NCBI RefSeq assembly: GCF_900107045.1
Contig: NZ_FNON01000010.1
Location: 248,001 to 312,000 of the forward strand
Source of the DNA: Amycolatopsis xylanica
GTDB lineage: Bacteria > Actinomycetota > Actinomycetes > Mycobacteriales > Pseudonocardiaceae
Length of the DNA stretch: 64,000 bases
Reading direction: 5' to 3'
The notes beneath the pieces are model-generated. The model saw only the letters and a list, made by a program, of their open reading frames with translations. It had not been told where the DNA came from and did not search any database. How positions within the stretch are numbered: position 1 is the stretch's first letter; each line of letters starts with the position of its first letter. Position numbers and translations under genes: made by a program. Shown one piece after another: positions 17,077 to 25,220 of the stretch.

Positions 17077-18000
17077 GTGGTAGAACCCGTGCCCCAGAAT
17101 GCCGCTGAAGACGATGCCGAGCGTCCGGAAGAGGAGCCTTCCTCTTCCGGACGCCGCTCTTCTCACCGGCGTGGCAAATCCAGCAAGAAGCGCTCGTTCT
17201 GGAAAGAACTGCCGATCCTGATCGTCGTCGCGCTCGTGCTGACGATCCTGATCCAGCAGTTCCTCGCCAAGGTCTTCATGATCCCCTCGGGGTCGATGGA
17301 GTCCACGTTGCACGGGTGCACCGGCTGCTTCGGCGACCGGGTGCTGGTGGACCGGGTCGTCTACGACTTCACGGACCCGAGCCCCGGCGACGTGATCGTC
17401 TTCAAGGGCCCGGAATCGTGGAACAACACGGAGATCGTGTCCCAGGAGTCGGGCAACATCATCGTCAAGGGCCTGCGCGGGCTCGGTTCGCTGATCGGTT
17501 TCGCGCCCCCGGACGAGCGTGACTTCGTCAAGCGCGTGATCGCCGTCGGCGGCCAGACCGTCCAGTGCTGCGACGCCCGCAACCGGGTGATCGTGGACGG
17601 CAAGGCACTCGACGAGCCGTACATCCACTGGGAAGACCCGGGCCAGCAGACCCAGGCGTCCTTCGAGCCGGTCAAGGTTCCCGAAGGCAGGCTCTGGGTG
17701 ATGGGCGACAACCGCAACGCCTCCGGTGACTCGCGTTACCAGGGCGGTGGCGGTCCGAACGCGACCATCCCGCTCGACAACGTGATCGGCAAGGCCCGGA
17801 TCATCGTGCTCCCGCCGTCCCGCTGGGGTGGCGTGACCGACCACAACCCGCAGGAAGCCGCGCAGCCCGCGGCTTTGTCCGCGCCCGCGTGGCAGCAGGG
17901 CATCCCGCTGGGCGTCGGCACGGCCGCGGCCTTCCCGGTGGTGTTCTTCGGGCGCCGCCTGTCCGCGGGCCTGCGAAAGTCGGTCAAGCGAAAGCGTTAG
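17077..18000 (+). CDS. lepB: Signal peptidase I
   Basis: This 307-residue type I signal peptidase releases Sec/Tat-exported proteins from their signal peptides. A 40-residue Ser/Lys-rich cytoplasmic N-terminus precedes a transmembrane helix ('LPILIVVALVLTILIQQFLA'). Catalytic Ser73 lies in 'IPSGSMEST' and catalytic Lys152 in 'DFVKRVIAVGG'; box E is 'MGDNRNASGDSRY'. An insertion after box B contains a Cys pair ('GCTGCFGD') and a second pair follows at 'QCCDAR'. A C-terminal hydrophobic segment and a basic tail ('RKSVKRKR') suggest a second membrane anchor. GTG 17077 is used. Confidence 0.96.
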   Translation: MVEPVPQNAAEDDAERPEEEPSSSGRRSSHRRGKSSKKRSFWKELPILIVVALVLTILIQQFLAKVFMIPSGSMESTLHGCTGCFGDRVLVDRVVYDFTDPSPGDVIVFKGPESWNNTEIVSQESGNIIVKGLRGLGSLIGFAPPDERDFVKRVIAVGGQTVQCCDARNRVIVDGKALDEPYIHWEDPGQQTQASFEPVKVPEGRLWVMGDNRNASGDSRYQGGGGPNATIPLDNVIGKARIIVLPPSRWGGVTDHNPQEAAQPAALSAPAWQQGIPLGVGTAAAFPVVFFGRRLSAGLRKSVKRKR

Positions 18001-18004
18001 AGCG

Positions 18005-18838
18005 TTGACACTGTGTGTTTCCCGGGAGCCGTCAGCCCCTCTGCGACCGCCACGCGCGGTGGTCAGGGGCGACGGCTTCTGGGGTCTTCAGGCCGCTCTC
18101 GACCGGCGTGACCTCGGTCCCGTCGCCGGTGTCGACGAGGCGGGGCGCGGCGCGTGCGCCGGGCCGCTCGTGGTCGCCGCCTGCGTGCTCCGCCCCGGTG
18201 ACGCCGCCCGGCTGCCGGAGCTCACCGATTCCAAGCTGCTCACCGCGCTCGCCCGCGACCGGGTCTACGACCGCGTGCTGGCCAGGGCGGTGGACTACTC
18301 GATCGTGGTGATCGGCGCCGACGAGGTCGACGCGCTGGGCATCCACGTGACGAACATCGAGGGCATGCGCCGCGCGGTCCAGGGCCTGCGCCAGACGCCC
18401 GGGTATGTGCTCACCGACGGGTTCCGGGTGCCGGGCCTGCCCGCGCCGAGCGTGCCGGTGACCAAGGGCGACAGGGCGGTGGCCTGCATCGCGGCCGCGT
18501 CCGTGCTCGCGAAGGTGACCAGGGACCGGATCATGGCGGGGCTGCACGAGGAGCACCCGCATTACGGCTTCGACGTGCACAAGGGCTACAGCACCGCCGA
18601 GCACACGGCCGCGCTCGCGAAGCACGGCCCGAGCAAGGTGCACCGGTGGTCGTACACCAACGTGGCCACGGTGGCGGCCGCTTTGGGTCATACTCCTCCG
18701 CATCAGGTGATGTTGACCGTTGCGGCATTGGAGTCAGTCTCAAAGGAGATGGGTGCGGCGGTGAGTGCCACCGATACCTCGGTAGGCAAGAATGAACGCT
18801 TCGCCGTTGAATCCCGAGGAGGGGCGCAGACTTCATGA
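18005..18838 (+). CDS. rnhB: Ribonuclease HII
   Basis: This enzyme cleaves the RNA strand of RNA-DNA hybrids and excises single ribonucleotides from DNA. Acidic catalytic residues are visible in 'VAGVDEAGRGACAGPLVVAA' (Asp-Glu pair), 'VLTDGFRVPG' and the conserved 'HPHYGFDVHKGYSTAEH'. The start is uncertain: TTG 18005 gives 277 residues, but GTG 18059 ('VVRGDGFWGLQAALDRR') matches the usual family start better. The C-terminal ~35 residues beyond 'VHRWSYTNVATVAAAL' are non-conserved. It overlaps the DUF2469 gene by 4 bp. Confidence 0.94.
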   Translation: MTLCVSREPSAPLRPPRAVVRGDGFWGLQAALDRRDLGPVAGVDEAGRGACAGPLVVAACVLRPGDAARLPELTDSKLLTALARDRVYDRVLARAVDYSIVVIGADEVDALGIHVTNIEGMRRAVQGLRQTPGYVLTDGFRVPGLPAPSVPVTKGDRAVACIAAASVLAKVTRDRIMAGLHEEHPHYGFDVHKGYSTAEHTAALAKHGPSKVHRWSYTNVATVAAALGHTPPHQVMLTVAALESVSKEMGAAVSATDTSVGKNERFAVESRGGAQTS

Positions 18839-19158
18839 GCGCAGAGGATCTCGAGAAGTACGAGACCGAGATGGAGCTGTCGCTGTACCGCGAGTACCGC
18901 GACATCGTCAGCCAGTTCTCGTACGTGGTGGAGACCGAAAGGCGCTTCTACCTGGCCAATGCCGTCGACGTGCAGGTGCGCGACGGCGGTGGCGAGGTCT
19001 ATTTCGAGGTGCGGATGTCGGACGCCTGGGTATGGGACATGTACCGCCCTGCCCGCTTCGTGAAGCATGTCCGGGTCATCACATTCAAGGACGTGAACGT
19101 CGAGGAGCTCGATAAGCCTGACCTGCGGCTTCCCGAGGACGGGCCGTTCTCGGGCTGA
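18835..19158 (+). CDS. DUF2469 family protein
   Basis: This 107-residue protein is highly conserved in actinobacteria and typically encoded directly after rnhB, as here (ATGA overlap). The sequence is characteristic: 'MSAEDLEKYETEMELSLYREY', 'YVVETERRFYLANAVDVQVR' and 'VRMSDAWVWDMYRPARFVKHV'. It is acidic, soluble, and lacks catalytic motifs. Its biochemical role is unknown. The coupling to rnhB is preserved across the phylum, hinting at a shared nucleic-acid context. Confidence 0.94.
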   Translation: MSAEDLEKYETEMELSLYREYRDIVSQFSYVVETERRFYLANAVDVQVRDGGGEVYFEVRMSDAWVWDMYRPARFVKHVRVITFKDVNVEELDKPDLRLPEDGPFSG

Positions 19159-19210
19159 CCTAGCACAGACCCCCGACACTTTCGGCTCGGCGCGGCCTCC
19201 GGCGGCCGAG

Positions 19211-19237
19211 TTGTCCACATCGCCCCACTTATCCACA
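19211..19237 (+). promoter_or_regulatory. Two DnaA-box-like 9-mers upstream of yraN-comM-dprA
   Basis: TTGTCCACA (19211-19219) and TTATCCACA (19229-19237) are both perfect matches to known DnaA-box consensus forms, in the same orientation with an 18-bp start-to-start spacing, in the 158-nt gap before yraN. A hairpin-like ATCCGG/CGGAT sequence follows. Regulation of this operon by DnaA, or a DnaA titration site, is possible but not shown. Confidence 0.45.
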
Positions 19238-19316
19238 GATCCGGGAAACGGATCTGGTGTGCCGTCCTGTCGCCCTGGCAGCGTTGATCGCGTACCCACC
19301 GTGATCGCTGAAGGGG

Positions 19317-19691
19317 ATGACGATGACGAACACACTGACACGGCGCCAGCGACTGGGCAGGTTCGGCGAAGACCTGGCCGTGCGGCATCTGGAGAACGCC
19401 GGTTTCGTCGTGCTCGAACGGAACTGGCGCAGCCGGTCCGGCGAGCTGGACATCGTGGCGACCGATCGCACGATGCTGCTGGTCTGCGAGGTGAAGACCA
19501 GAGCGGGCGCGAGTACCGGGCCGCCCGAGGCGGCGGTGACCGAGGAGAAGGCGTACCGCATCCGGCGGCTCGCCCATGAATGGCTCACCGAGCACCGGAT
19601 GGACTGGACCCCGATCCGGTTCGACGTGATCGCCGTGCACGCGCCACCGGGCAGGCAGCCGCGCCTCAAGCACATCGAGGGGGCGTTTTGA
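19317..19691 (+). CDS. yraN: YraN/UPF0102 family endonuclease-like protein
   Basis: This 124-residue protein has a restriction-endonuclease-like fold. Signature regions are 'RRQRLGRFGEDLAVRHLENAGF', the putative metal/nuclease motif 'SGELDIVATDRTMLLVCEVKTR' (D...ExK) and 'PIRFDVIAVH'. The biochemical role is unproven. ATG 19317 and ATG 19323 are both possible; AAGGGG lies just upstream. It is followed one nucleotide after its stop by comM, forming the conserved yraN-comM-dprA unit. Confidence 0.95.
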   Translation: MTMTNTLTRRQRLGRFGEDLAVRHLENAGFVVLERNWRSRSGELDIVATDRTMLLVCEVKTRAGASTGPPEAAVTEEKAYRIRRLAHEWLTEHRMDWTPIRFDVIAVHAPPGRQPRLKHIEGAF

Positions 19692-19692
19692 G

Positions 19693-21204
19693 ATGCCCAT
19701 CGCGAAGGCGTGGTCCGTCGCCCTGCTCGGTATCGAGGGCCGGATCGTCGAAATCGAAGCCGATATCGGTGGCGGGATGCCGGGCATCAAGCTCGTCGGC
19801 CTGCCGGACGCCGGGTTGCGCGAGGCCAAGGACCGGGTCCGCTCGGCCGTCCGCAACTCGAAGCAGTCGTGGCCGGATGGCAAGGTCACGCTCGGGTTGT
19901 CGCCCGCGAACCTGCCGAAGGTGGGTTCGGGCTATGACCTCGGGATAGCCGCCGCGGTGCTGGCCGCGTCCGGGGTGGTCCCGTCGACGAGGCTGGTCCG
20001 CAGCGTCCTGCTCGGGGAGTTGGCGCTCGACGGCCGGGTCCGGCCGGTGCGTGGCGTGCTGCCGGGGCTGCTGGCGGCTCGGGCAGCCGGGATGAAGCGC
20101 GCGGTGGTTCCGGTGGAATCGCTGATCGAGGCAGCACTCGTCGACGGTCTCGAGATCTTGGGCGCGGCGCGGCTGCGTGACCTCGTGGCGTGGCTCAGGG
20201 ACGAGAACGACCTGGTCGAGCCTCCGCCGCCGGCGCCGCCCGAGCCCGCCGAGGTGCCGGATCTGGCGGACGTGATCGGCCAGCCCGAAGCACGCTGGGC
20301 GCTCGAGGTCGCGGCCGCGGGCGGCCACCACCTGCTGATGACCGGCCCGCCTGGCGTCGGCAAGACCATGCTGGCCAAGCGCCTGCCTGGATTGCTGCCG
20401 CCGCTGACACACGAGGAATCGCTCGAAGTCACGGCCGTGCATTCGATCGACGGTTCGCTGGCCACGGGGTCGCCTTTGGTGACGGTGCCGCCGTTCGTCG
20501 CGCCGCACCATTCGATTTCGGTCGCCGCCCTGATCGGCGGTGGCAGCGGACTGGCGGTTCCCGGCGCCATCAGCAGGGCACATCGCGGAATCCTGCTGTT
20601 GGACGAAGTCTGCGAATTCCCTTCGGATCGGCTCGAATCACTGCGCACCATTCTGGAAGACGGCGAGGTGCGTATCGGGCGGATTCGCGGTGTGGTCCGG
20701 TATCCGGCGCGGTTCCAACTGGTGCTCGCGACCAATCCCTGTCCTTGTGCGCCACCGAAGGAAACGGATTGTTCGTGCTCGGCGACGGCCAGGCGCCGGT
20801 ATTTGAGCCGGTTGTCGGGCCCGTTGCTCGATCGCGTCGATCTCCGGACCAAGCTGCGGCCGATGACGGCGATGAGCGCTCACGACCTGGGCGAGACGGA
20901 GTCGACGACGGTGGTCCGCACCAGGGTCATCGAGGCGCGGCAGCGGGCAGCGGCGCGGTGGGCCGAGCATGGCTGGCAATCGAACGCGGAGGTGCCTGGC
21001 CCGGTGCTCCGGCGGGAATTCTCCTTACCCGCCAAGGCGACGGCGTTGCTCGACCGTGGTCTGGACCGAGGTCTGCTCACCGCTCGTGGTGCGGACCGCT
21101 GCCTGCGGATCGCGTGGACGCTCGCCGACCTGGCGGGTGCGGCGCGGCCCGACGAGGACGAGGTGGCCGCCGCGCTGGACTTCCGTGAGAGGCAGGCGGC
21201 ATGA
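19693..21204 (+). CDS. comM: YifB/ComM family Mg-chelatase-like AAA+ ATPase
   Basis: This 503-residue protein has an N-terminal ChlI-like domain (residues ~1-160, 'SPANLPKVGSGYDLGIAAAVLAA'), an AAA+ Mg-chelatase domain with Walker A GPPGVGKT at ~218-225 and Walker B 'GILLLDEVCEF', and a C-terminal Mg_chelatase_C domain. A Cys cluster 'NPCPCAPPKETDCSCS' is typical of ComM. In Vibrio, ComM is a branch-migration helicase acting during transformation; in actinomycetes the role is unknown. It overlaps dprA by 4 bp. Confidence 0.95.
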   Translation: MPIAKAWSVALLGIEGRIVEIEADIGGGMPGIKLVGLPDAGLREAKDRVRSAVRNSKQSWPDGKVTLGLSPANLPKVGSGYDLGIAAAVLAASGVVPSTRLVRSVLLGELALDGRVRPVRGVLPGLLAARAAGMKRAVVPVESLIEAALVDGLEILGAARLRDLVAWLRDENDLVEPPPPAPPEPAEVPDLADVIGQPEARWALEVAAAGGHHLLMTGPPGVGKTMLAKRLPGLLPPLTHEESLEVTAVHSIDGSLATGSPLVTVPPFVAPHHSISVAALIGGGSGLAVPGAISRAHRGILLLDEVCEFPSDRLESLRTILEDGEVRIGRIRGVVRYPARFQLVLATNPCPCAPPKETDCSCSATARRRYLSRLSGPLLDRVDLRTKLRPMTAMSAHDLGETESTTVVRTRVIEARQRAAARWAEHGWQSNAEVPGPVLRREFSLPAKATALLDRGLDRGLLTARGADRCLRIAWTLADLAGAARPDEDEVAAALDFRERQAA

Positions 21205-22334
21205 GCGTCTTGGACGATCAGCGGCTCGCCAGGGCGTATCTGGTGCGTGTCGCGGAGCCGCCAGCCACCGAGCTCGTGTCGTTCGTCGGTGAACTCGGTC
21301 CGGTCGACGCGGCCGACCGGGTTCGCGCCAGGGACTGCCCGGAGAAGGTCTGGCAGGAGACCTCGGCTCGCGCGGGCTATGACTTGGCCGAGCAGGATCT
21401 CGCGGAGGCCGAGCGCCTCGGCGCCAGGCTCGTGATCCCGGAAGACGACGAGTGGCCGTCCTGGCCGCTGCACTCGTTGACGCTGGCGCAAGGCAACGGC
21501 ATCCGTGAGGCGGTGCCGCCGCTCGCGTTGTGGGTGCGCGGTCAGCGTCCGCTCGACGAGGCCGCGGACAACGCGATCGCCATCGTCGGCGCGCGGGCGG
21601 CCACGGGCTACGGCGAACACGTCGCCTCGGAGCTCGGATTCGGCCTGGCTTCGGCGGGTTTCCCGATCTTCTCGGGCGCCGCGTACGGCATCGACGGCGC
21701 CGCGCACCGGGGCGCGCTCGCCTCGGAGGGCTTCACGGTCGCCGTGCTGGGGTGTGCGCTGGACGCGGGCTATCCGGCGGGTCATGAGGGCTTGCTCAAC
21801 CGCATCGCCGAAAGCGGTGTGGTGATCAGTGAGTACCCCATGGGCACGTCGCCCGCGAAGCATCGCTTCCTGGTCCGCAACCGTCTGATCGCAGCCTTGA
21901 CCGAAGGCACGATCGTGGTCGAAGCCGGGCAGCGCAGCGGCGCGCGGAACACGGCGGCCACCGCGGGCGCGCTCGGCAAGGTGGTGATGGCGGTGCCGGG
22001 CCCGATCACCTCGGCGATGTCGGTCGGCTGCCATGACCTGATCCGGGAGGCCCACGCCAGCCTGGTCACGTCGGTCCAGGACGTGGCGGGCGCGGTCGGC
22101 AAGCTCGCGGCCGGCGAACAGCCGAGAGCGAGCCCGCGGCGCCGGACGGACAGGCTGGGTCCCGAAGCCCTGCGCGTCCACGAGGCATTGGCCCCGCGCC
22201 GCGCCAAGTCCGTCCAGCACATCGCGGCCGAGTCGGGCGTTCCGGTGTCCCGTGTCCGCGCTTTGCTGCCCGCGCTCGAAATCGACGGCTTCGCCGAGCA
22301 CGGCGAAGCGGGTTGGAGGCGGCTTGATTCCTGA
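21201..22334 (+). CDS. dprA: DNA-processing protein DprA
   Basis: This 377-residue protein binds single-stranded DNA and loads RecA in naturally transformable bacteria. The Rossmann-like DprA core is clear: 'IAIVGARAATGYGEHVA', 'FPIFSGAAYGIDGAAHRGAL', 'SGVVISEYPMGTSPAKHRF', 'RNRLIAALTEGTIVVEAG' and 'RSGARNTA'. The C-terminal winged-helix domain begins around 'ALRVHEALAPRRAKSVQHIAA'. It starts within the comM stop (ATGA). A perfect palindrome follows 25 bp after the stop. Confidence 0.96.
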   Translation: MSVLDDQRLARAYLVRVAEPPATELVSFVGELGPVDAADRVRARDCPEKVWQETSARAGYDLAEQDLAEAERLGARLVIPEDDEWPSWPLHSLTLAQGNGIREAVPPLALWVRGQRPLDEAADNAIAIVGARAATGYGEHVASELGFGLASAGFPIFSGAAYGIDGAAHRGALASEGFTVAVLGCALDAGYPAGHEGLLNRIAESGVVISEYPMGTSPAKHRFLVRNRLIAALTEGTIVVEAGQRSGARNTAATAGALGKVVMAVPGPITSAMSVGCHDLIREAHASLVTSVQDVAGAVGKLAAGEQPRASPRRRTDRLGPEALRVHEALAPRRAKSVQHIAAESGVPVSRVRALLPALEIDGFAEHGEAGWRRLDS

Positions 22335-22359
22335 GTGAGCCCCGCTGCCAGGGCTTTCG

Positions 22360-22387
22360 GCGTCTTCGCCGGCGCCGGCGAAGACGC
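22360..22387 (+). terminator. Perfect 28-bp palindrome downstream of dprA
   Basis: The arms GCGTCTTCGCCGGC and GCCGGCGAAGACGC abut without a spacer, and partly complementary flanks (CCAGG...CCTGG) extend the stem. There is no T run. It probably ends the yraN-comM-dprA transcript before the recombinase gene. Confidence 0.55.
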
Positions 22388-22506
22388 GAGGCCTGGAAGG
22401 GTGGTCGCCCGCCGGTGGCCGAACTCGCGGCGAGTGATGGATTTCGGGGCGGCGGCCTGGGCGCGCCCCCTTGACCGCACGCGGCCGATCGCGCAGCGTC
22501 AACGTC

Positions 22507-23469
22507 ATGCCCAGTTCGAGTACGCAGCGCGTCGATCTTCGGCGGGTCCGCGCGGGGTTGCCCGAGGCGGCCGGCGAGCTCGTCGGTGAGTACGAGCGGC
22601 ACCTCCGGCTGGAACGGGGGCTGTCCGAGCACACCGTGCGCGCGTACGTCGGGGATGTCGTCTCGCTACTGGGCTTCGTGTATCGCGACGAGTCGGCCGA
22701 GCTCAGCGCGCTCGATGTCGGCGTGCTGCGCGCGTGGCTGGCCGGGCAGCGGGCCGGGGGCGCCAGCCGGACCACGCTCGCGCGGCGGGCCGCGGCGGTG
22801 CGGACGTTCACCACGTGGGCGCAGCGGCGCGGCGCGCTGGCGACGGACCCCGGCGCCCGGCTGGTCGCGCCGAGGGCGCACCGGAAGTTGCCGGGGGTGC
22901 TCCGGCCCGAGCAGGCCGACGAGCTGATGCGGGCGTCCGCGACAGGCGCCGCTGAGCGGGATCCGGTCGCGCTGCGTGACCACGCGGTCCTCGAGCTGCT
23001 CTACGCGACCGGAGTGCGGGTTTCGGAGCTGTGCGGGCTCGACGTCGGCGACGTCGATTTCGGGCGGCGGATGATTCGCGTGCTCGGCAAGGGTGACAAG
23101 GAGCGGATGGTGCCGTTCGGGGCGCCCGCTGACAGCGCGGTCCGGGAATGGCTCGACGCGGGACGCGCCGCGCTCGCCGCGCCGGGTGGCACTGCTCTGT
23201 TCGTGGGAATCCGGGGGAGGCGGATGGATCAGCGTTCGGTGCGCCGCCTGGTCCACGACGCCGTGGGATCGGTGCCTGGGGCTGCGGATATGGGGCCACA
23301 CGGACTACGCCATTCGGCGGCAACGCACCTCTTGGAGGGCGGAGCCGACCTTCGCAGCGTTCAGGAACTGCTTGGTCACGCTACGCTTGCCTCGACGCAG
23401 CTCTACACTCACGTGACCGTCGAGCGGCTGAAGGCGATCCATGACCGAGCACACCCCCGGGCCCGCTGA
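22507..23469 (+). CDS. xerC: Tyrosine recombinase XerC-like
   Basis: This 320-residue Xer-type site-specific recombinase acts on dif to resolve chromosome dimers. The N-terminal SAM-like core-binding domain is 'YERHLRLERGLSEHTVRAYVGDV'. The catalytic set is complete: Arg171 ('TGVRVSELCGL'), Lys195 ('LGKGDKERMVPF'), His265-x-x-Arg268 ('GPHGLRHSAATH'), His291 ('ELLGHATLASTQ') and nucleophile Tyr300 ('LYTHVTVERLK'). ATG 22507 (MPSSSTQRVDLRRV) is the first good start; an upstream in-frame extension lacks family character. Whether this is XerC or another Xer paralogue is unresolved. It overlaps whiG by 29 bp. Confidence 0.92.
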   Translation: MPSSSTQRVDLRRVRAGLPEAAGELVGEYERHLRLERGLSEHTVRAYVGDVVSLLGFVYRDESAELSALDVGVLRAWLAGQRAGGASRTTLARRAAAVRTFTTWAQRRGALATDPGARLVAPRAHRKLPGVLRPEQADELMRASATGAAERDPVALRDHAVLELLYATGVRVSELCGLDVGDVDFGRRMIRVLGKGDKERMVPFGAPADSAVREWLDAGRAALAAPGGTALFVGIRGRRMDQRSVRRLVHDAVGSVPGAADMGPHGLRHSAATHLLEGGADLRSVQELLGHATLASTQLYTHVTVERLKAIHDRAHPRAR

Positions 23470-24445
23470 TGCCGGGGACCGTCCGGCCGGTCACGGGGGC
23501 AGAGAACAGGCACAGGCGCGAGAGAACTCGTACGAGGCCGGAGAAAGAACTGAGCCAGATGCCAGTGAGAGCGGTCCGGTGACCGCCGACCCGCAGCTGA
23601 GCGAAACCGTCGAACACGGCCAGCCGTGTTCGGACGGTGATGACGTGGTACCCGGCCAAGCACGCGAGAAGACCGCGGGCTACGACGTCGACTCCGGTAT
23701 CCAGGCGCTCTGGAAGCAGTTCTCCGACGCTCCCGAGCAGGTGCTGCGGGACCGGCTCGTCCTGCACTACGCGCCGCTGGTCAAGTACGTCGCCGGCCGG
23801 GTCGGCACCGGGCTGCCCACCCACGTCGACGTCGGTGACCTGGTCCAATCCGGCATCTTCGGCCTGGTCGACGCGATCGAGAAATTCGAGCCCGCCCGCG
23901 GCCTGCGCTTCGAGACCTACGCGATGCAGCGCATCCGCGGCGCCATCCTCGACGACCTGCGTTCCCAGGACTGGGTACCCCGCGTCGTGCGCAGCCGCGC
24001 CCGCGAGGCCGAGCGCGCGCTCGAACGCCTCGGCGCCCGCCTCCACCGCACCCCGACCGACGCCGAGCTCGCCGCCGAACTCGACATCACCCTCGACGAG
24101 CTCCGCGACCTCTACGGCCAGCTCCAGCTCACCAGCGTCGTCGCGCTCGAAGACCTGGTCGCCGCGGGCAAGGAAAGCGGCTCGCTCGTCGACACCCTCC
24201 CCGACGACGACGCCGTCGACCCGGTCGCCGTCCTCGTCGACCAGGACAACCGCCGCCAGCTCGCCGACGCCATCTCCCAGCTCACCGAGCGCGACCGCAT
24301 CGTCGTCAGCCTCTACTACTTCGAGAGCCTCACCCTCGCCGAAATCGGCAAGGTCCTCGGCGTCACCGAGTCCCGCGTGAGCCAGCTCCACACCCGAGCC
24401 GTCATGCGCCTGCGCGCCAAACTCGTCGAGCAATCCGGCGTCTAG
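23441..24445 (+). CDS. whiG: WhiG-type (FliA family) RNA polymerase sigma factor
   Basis: This 334-residue sigma factor of the sigma-28/FliA family controls early sporulation genes in Streptomyces and relatives. Sigma regions 2, 3 and 4 are all visible: 'HYAPLVKYVAGRVGTGLP', 'GIFGLVDAIEKFEPARGLRF', 'YAMQRIRGAILDDLRSQDW', 'RTPTDAELAAELDITLDEL', and 'LTERDRIVVSLYYFESLTLAE' with 'VTESRVSQLHTRAVM'. The N-terminus carries an unusual ~80-residue acidic, low-complexity extension before 'GIQALWKQF'. ATG 23441 has GAAGG 6 nt upstream and overlaps the recombinase, but an internal start is possible. Third positions become almost exclusively C/G from about 23870. Confidence 0.93.
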   Translation: MTEHTPGPADAGDRPAGHGGREQAQARENSYEAGERTEPDASESGPVTADPQLSETVEHGQPCSDGDDVVPGQAREKTAGYDVDSGIQALWKQFSDAPEQVLRDRLVLHYAPLVKYVAGRVGTGLPTHVDVGDLVQSGIFGLVDAIEKFEPARGLRFETYAMQRIRGAILDDLRSQDWVPRVVRSRAREAERALERLGARLHRTPTDAELAAELDITLDELRDLYGQLQLTSVVALEDLVAAGKESGSLVDTLPDDDAVDPVAVLVDQDNRRQLADAISQLTERDRIVVSLYYFESLTLAEIGKVLGVTESRVSQLHTRAVMRLRAKLVEQSGV

Positions 24446-24476
24446 CCACCCCGCCCGCCGACTCCTCAGGCCCGCT

Positions 24477-24560
24477 GTGTCGTCCATCCAGGTACGCGTG
24501 TCGTCCGGCTGTGTACGCGTGGCGGCCATCCGTGTACGCGTGTCGGCCAGTCGGGCACCT
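24477..24560 (+). repeat. Four 21-bp tandem repeats between whiG and the M23 gene
   Basis: Units start at 24477, 24498, 24519 and 24540. The first three share GTGkCGkCC at the left and GTACGC at the right; the fourth is diverged (GTGTCGGCC...GCACCT). They lie between convergent genes, so they may contribute to a bidirectional 3' structure. The 21-bp period keeps one frame open, but no convincing gene covers them. Confidence 0.7.
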
Positions 24561-24613
24561 CGTGCCTCACGCTCGGGCATCTCTGTCGACCGCGTGGGAA
24601 TGGGCGGGGCGGG

Positions 24614-25093
24614 TCAGGGGGATTCGGGGTCTTCCCAGGGCTTGAGGCGGAGCTGGGTGCGCGGGACGGGGACCAGGGTGAGCGGATCCAGGTAGTCCTC
24701 GCCGCGGCGGACGCCCCAGTGCAGGCATGCCTCGACGGGACATCCCGGGTGGCCGGGGGTCACCGTTCCAAGCACCTGCCCGCCGTGGACCTGGTCGCCC
24801 GCGGCCACGGCCGGGAGCACTGGCTCGTACGTCGTGCGCAGGCCGCCGTCGTGGTCGACGGACACCACCCCGCGCCCGGCCAGTGAACCCGAGAACACGA
24901 CCACGCCCGGACCGGCCGCCAGCACCTCCTGGCCGGGTGAGGCCGCGAGGTCGACGCCGCGGTGGCCCGCGCTGTAGGTGTCGGCGGGGGCTTCGAAAGG
25001 CCTGGTCACCGTCGGGACGGGGGAGAGCGGCCAGTCGAAACGGGGCTGGAAGAGCGCCGCGAACGCCGCCAGCGCGAGCAGGAATCGGTCCAT
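24614..25093 (-). CDS. M23 family metallopeptidase
   Basis: This 159-residue protein has a hydrophobic N-terminus ('MDRFLLALAAFAALFQ') that acts as a signal peptide or anchor and an LytM/M23 domain. Zn ligands are in 'SAGHRGVDLAA' (H-x3-D) and 'CLHWGVRRGEDYLDPL' (HxG-type second motif 'LHWG'). It would cleave peptidoglycan cross-bridges or act as a non-catalytic LytM factor. ATG 25093 was chosen because longer in-frame versions lack a signal sequence. It is encoded opposite to whiG and rpsB, a position where an M23 gene is common in actinobacteria. The Cys pair 'GCPVEAC' may form a disulphide. Confidence 0.9.
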   Translation of the reverse strand: MDRFLLALAAFAALFQPRFDWPLSPVPTVTRPFEAPADTYSAGHRGVDLAASPGQEVLAAGPGVVVFSGSLAGRGVVSVDHDGGLRTTYEPVLPAVAAGDQVHGGQVLGTVTPGHPGCPVEACLHWGVRRGEDYLDPLTLVPVPRTQLRLKPWEDPESP

Positions 25094-25144
25094 CTCCCCA
25101 GGCTCGCCTCCGGCCGCGCGCTGTGGGGGTGACCAGGCGTGATC

Positions 25145-25172
25145 TGTGGATGAACGGGGCGGGTGTGGACAA
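25145..25172 (-). promoter_or_regulatory. DnaA-box-like pair between the M23 gene and rpsB
   Basis: On the minus strand TTGTCCACA (25164-25172) is a perfect actinobacterial DnaA-box form and TCATCCACA (25145-25153) is a near match. They lie in the divergent gap just upstream of the M23 gene. Functional relevance is unknown. Confidence 0.3.
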
Positions 25173-25220
25173 CTCACCACTGCTCGTGCTGCCGGTGGGA
25201 ACAGTGCCCGCGTGACGGAG

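Noticed and set aside
19211..19237. Origin of replication
   Set aside because: Only two DnaA boxes, no dnaA/dnaN/gyrB neighbours and no AT-rich unwinding region; regulatory or titration use is more likely.
22335..22506. Upstream extension of the Xer recombinase or a small gene after dprA
   Set aside because: The stretch contains a perfect palindrome and a TTG-started extension without family character; ATG 22507 fits the recombinase.
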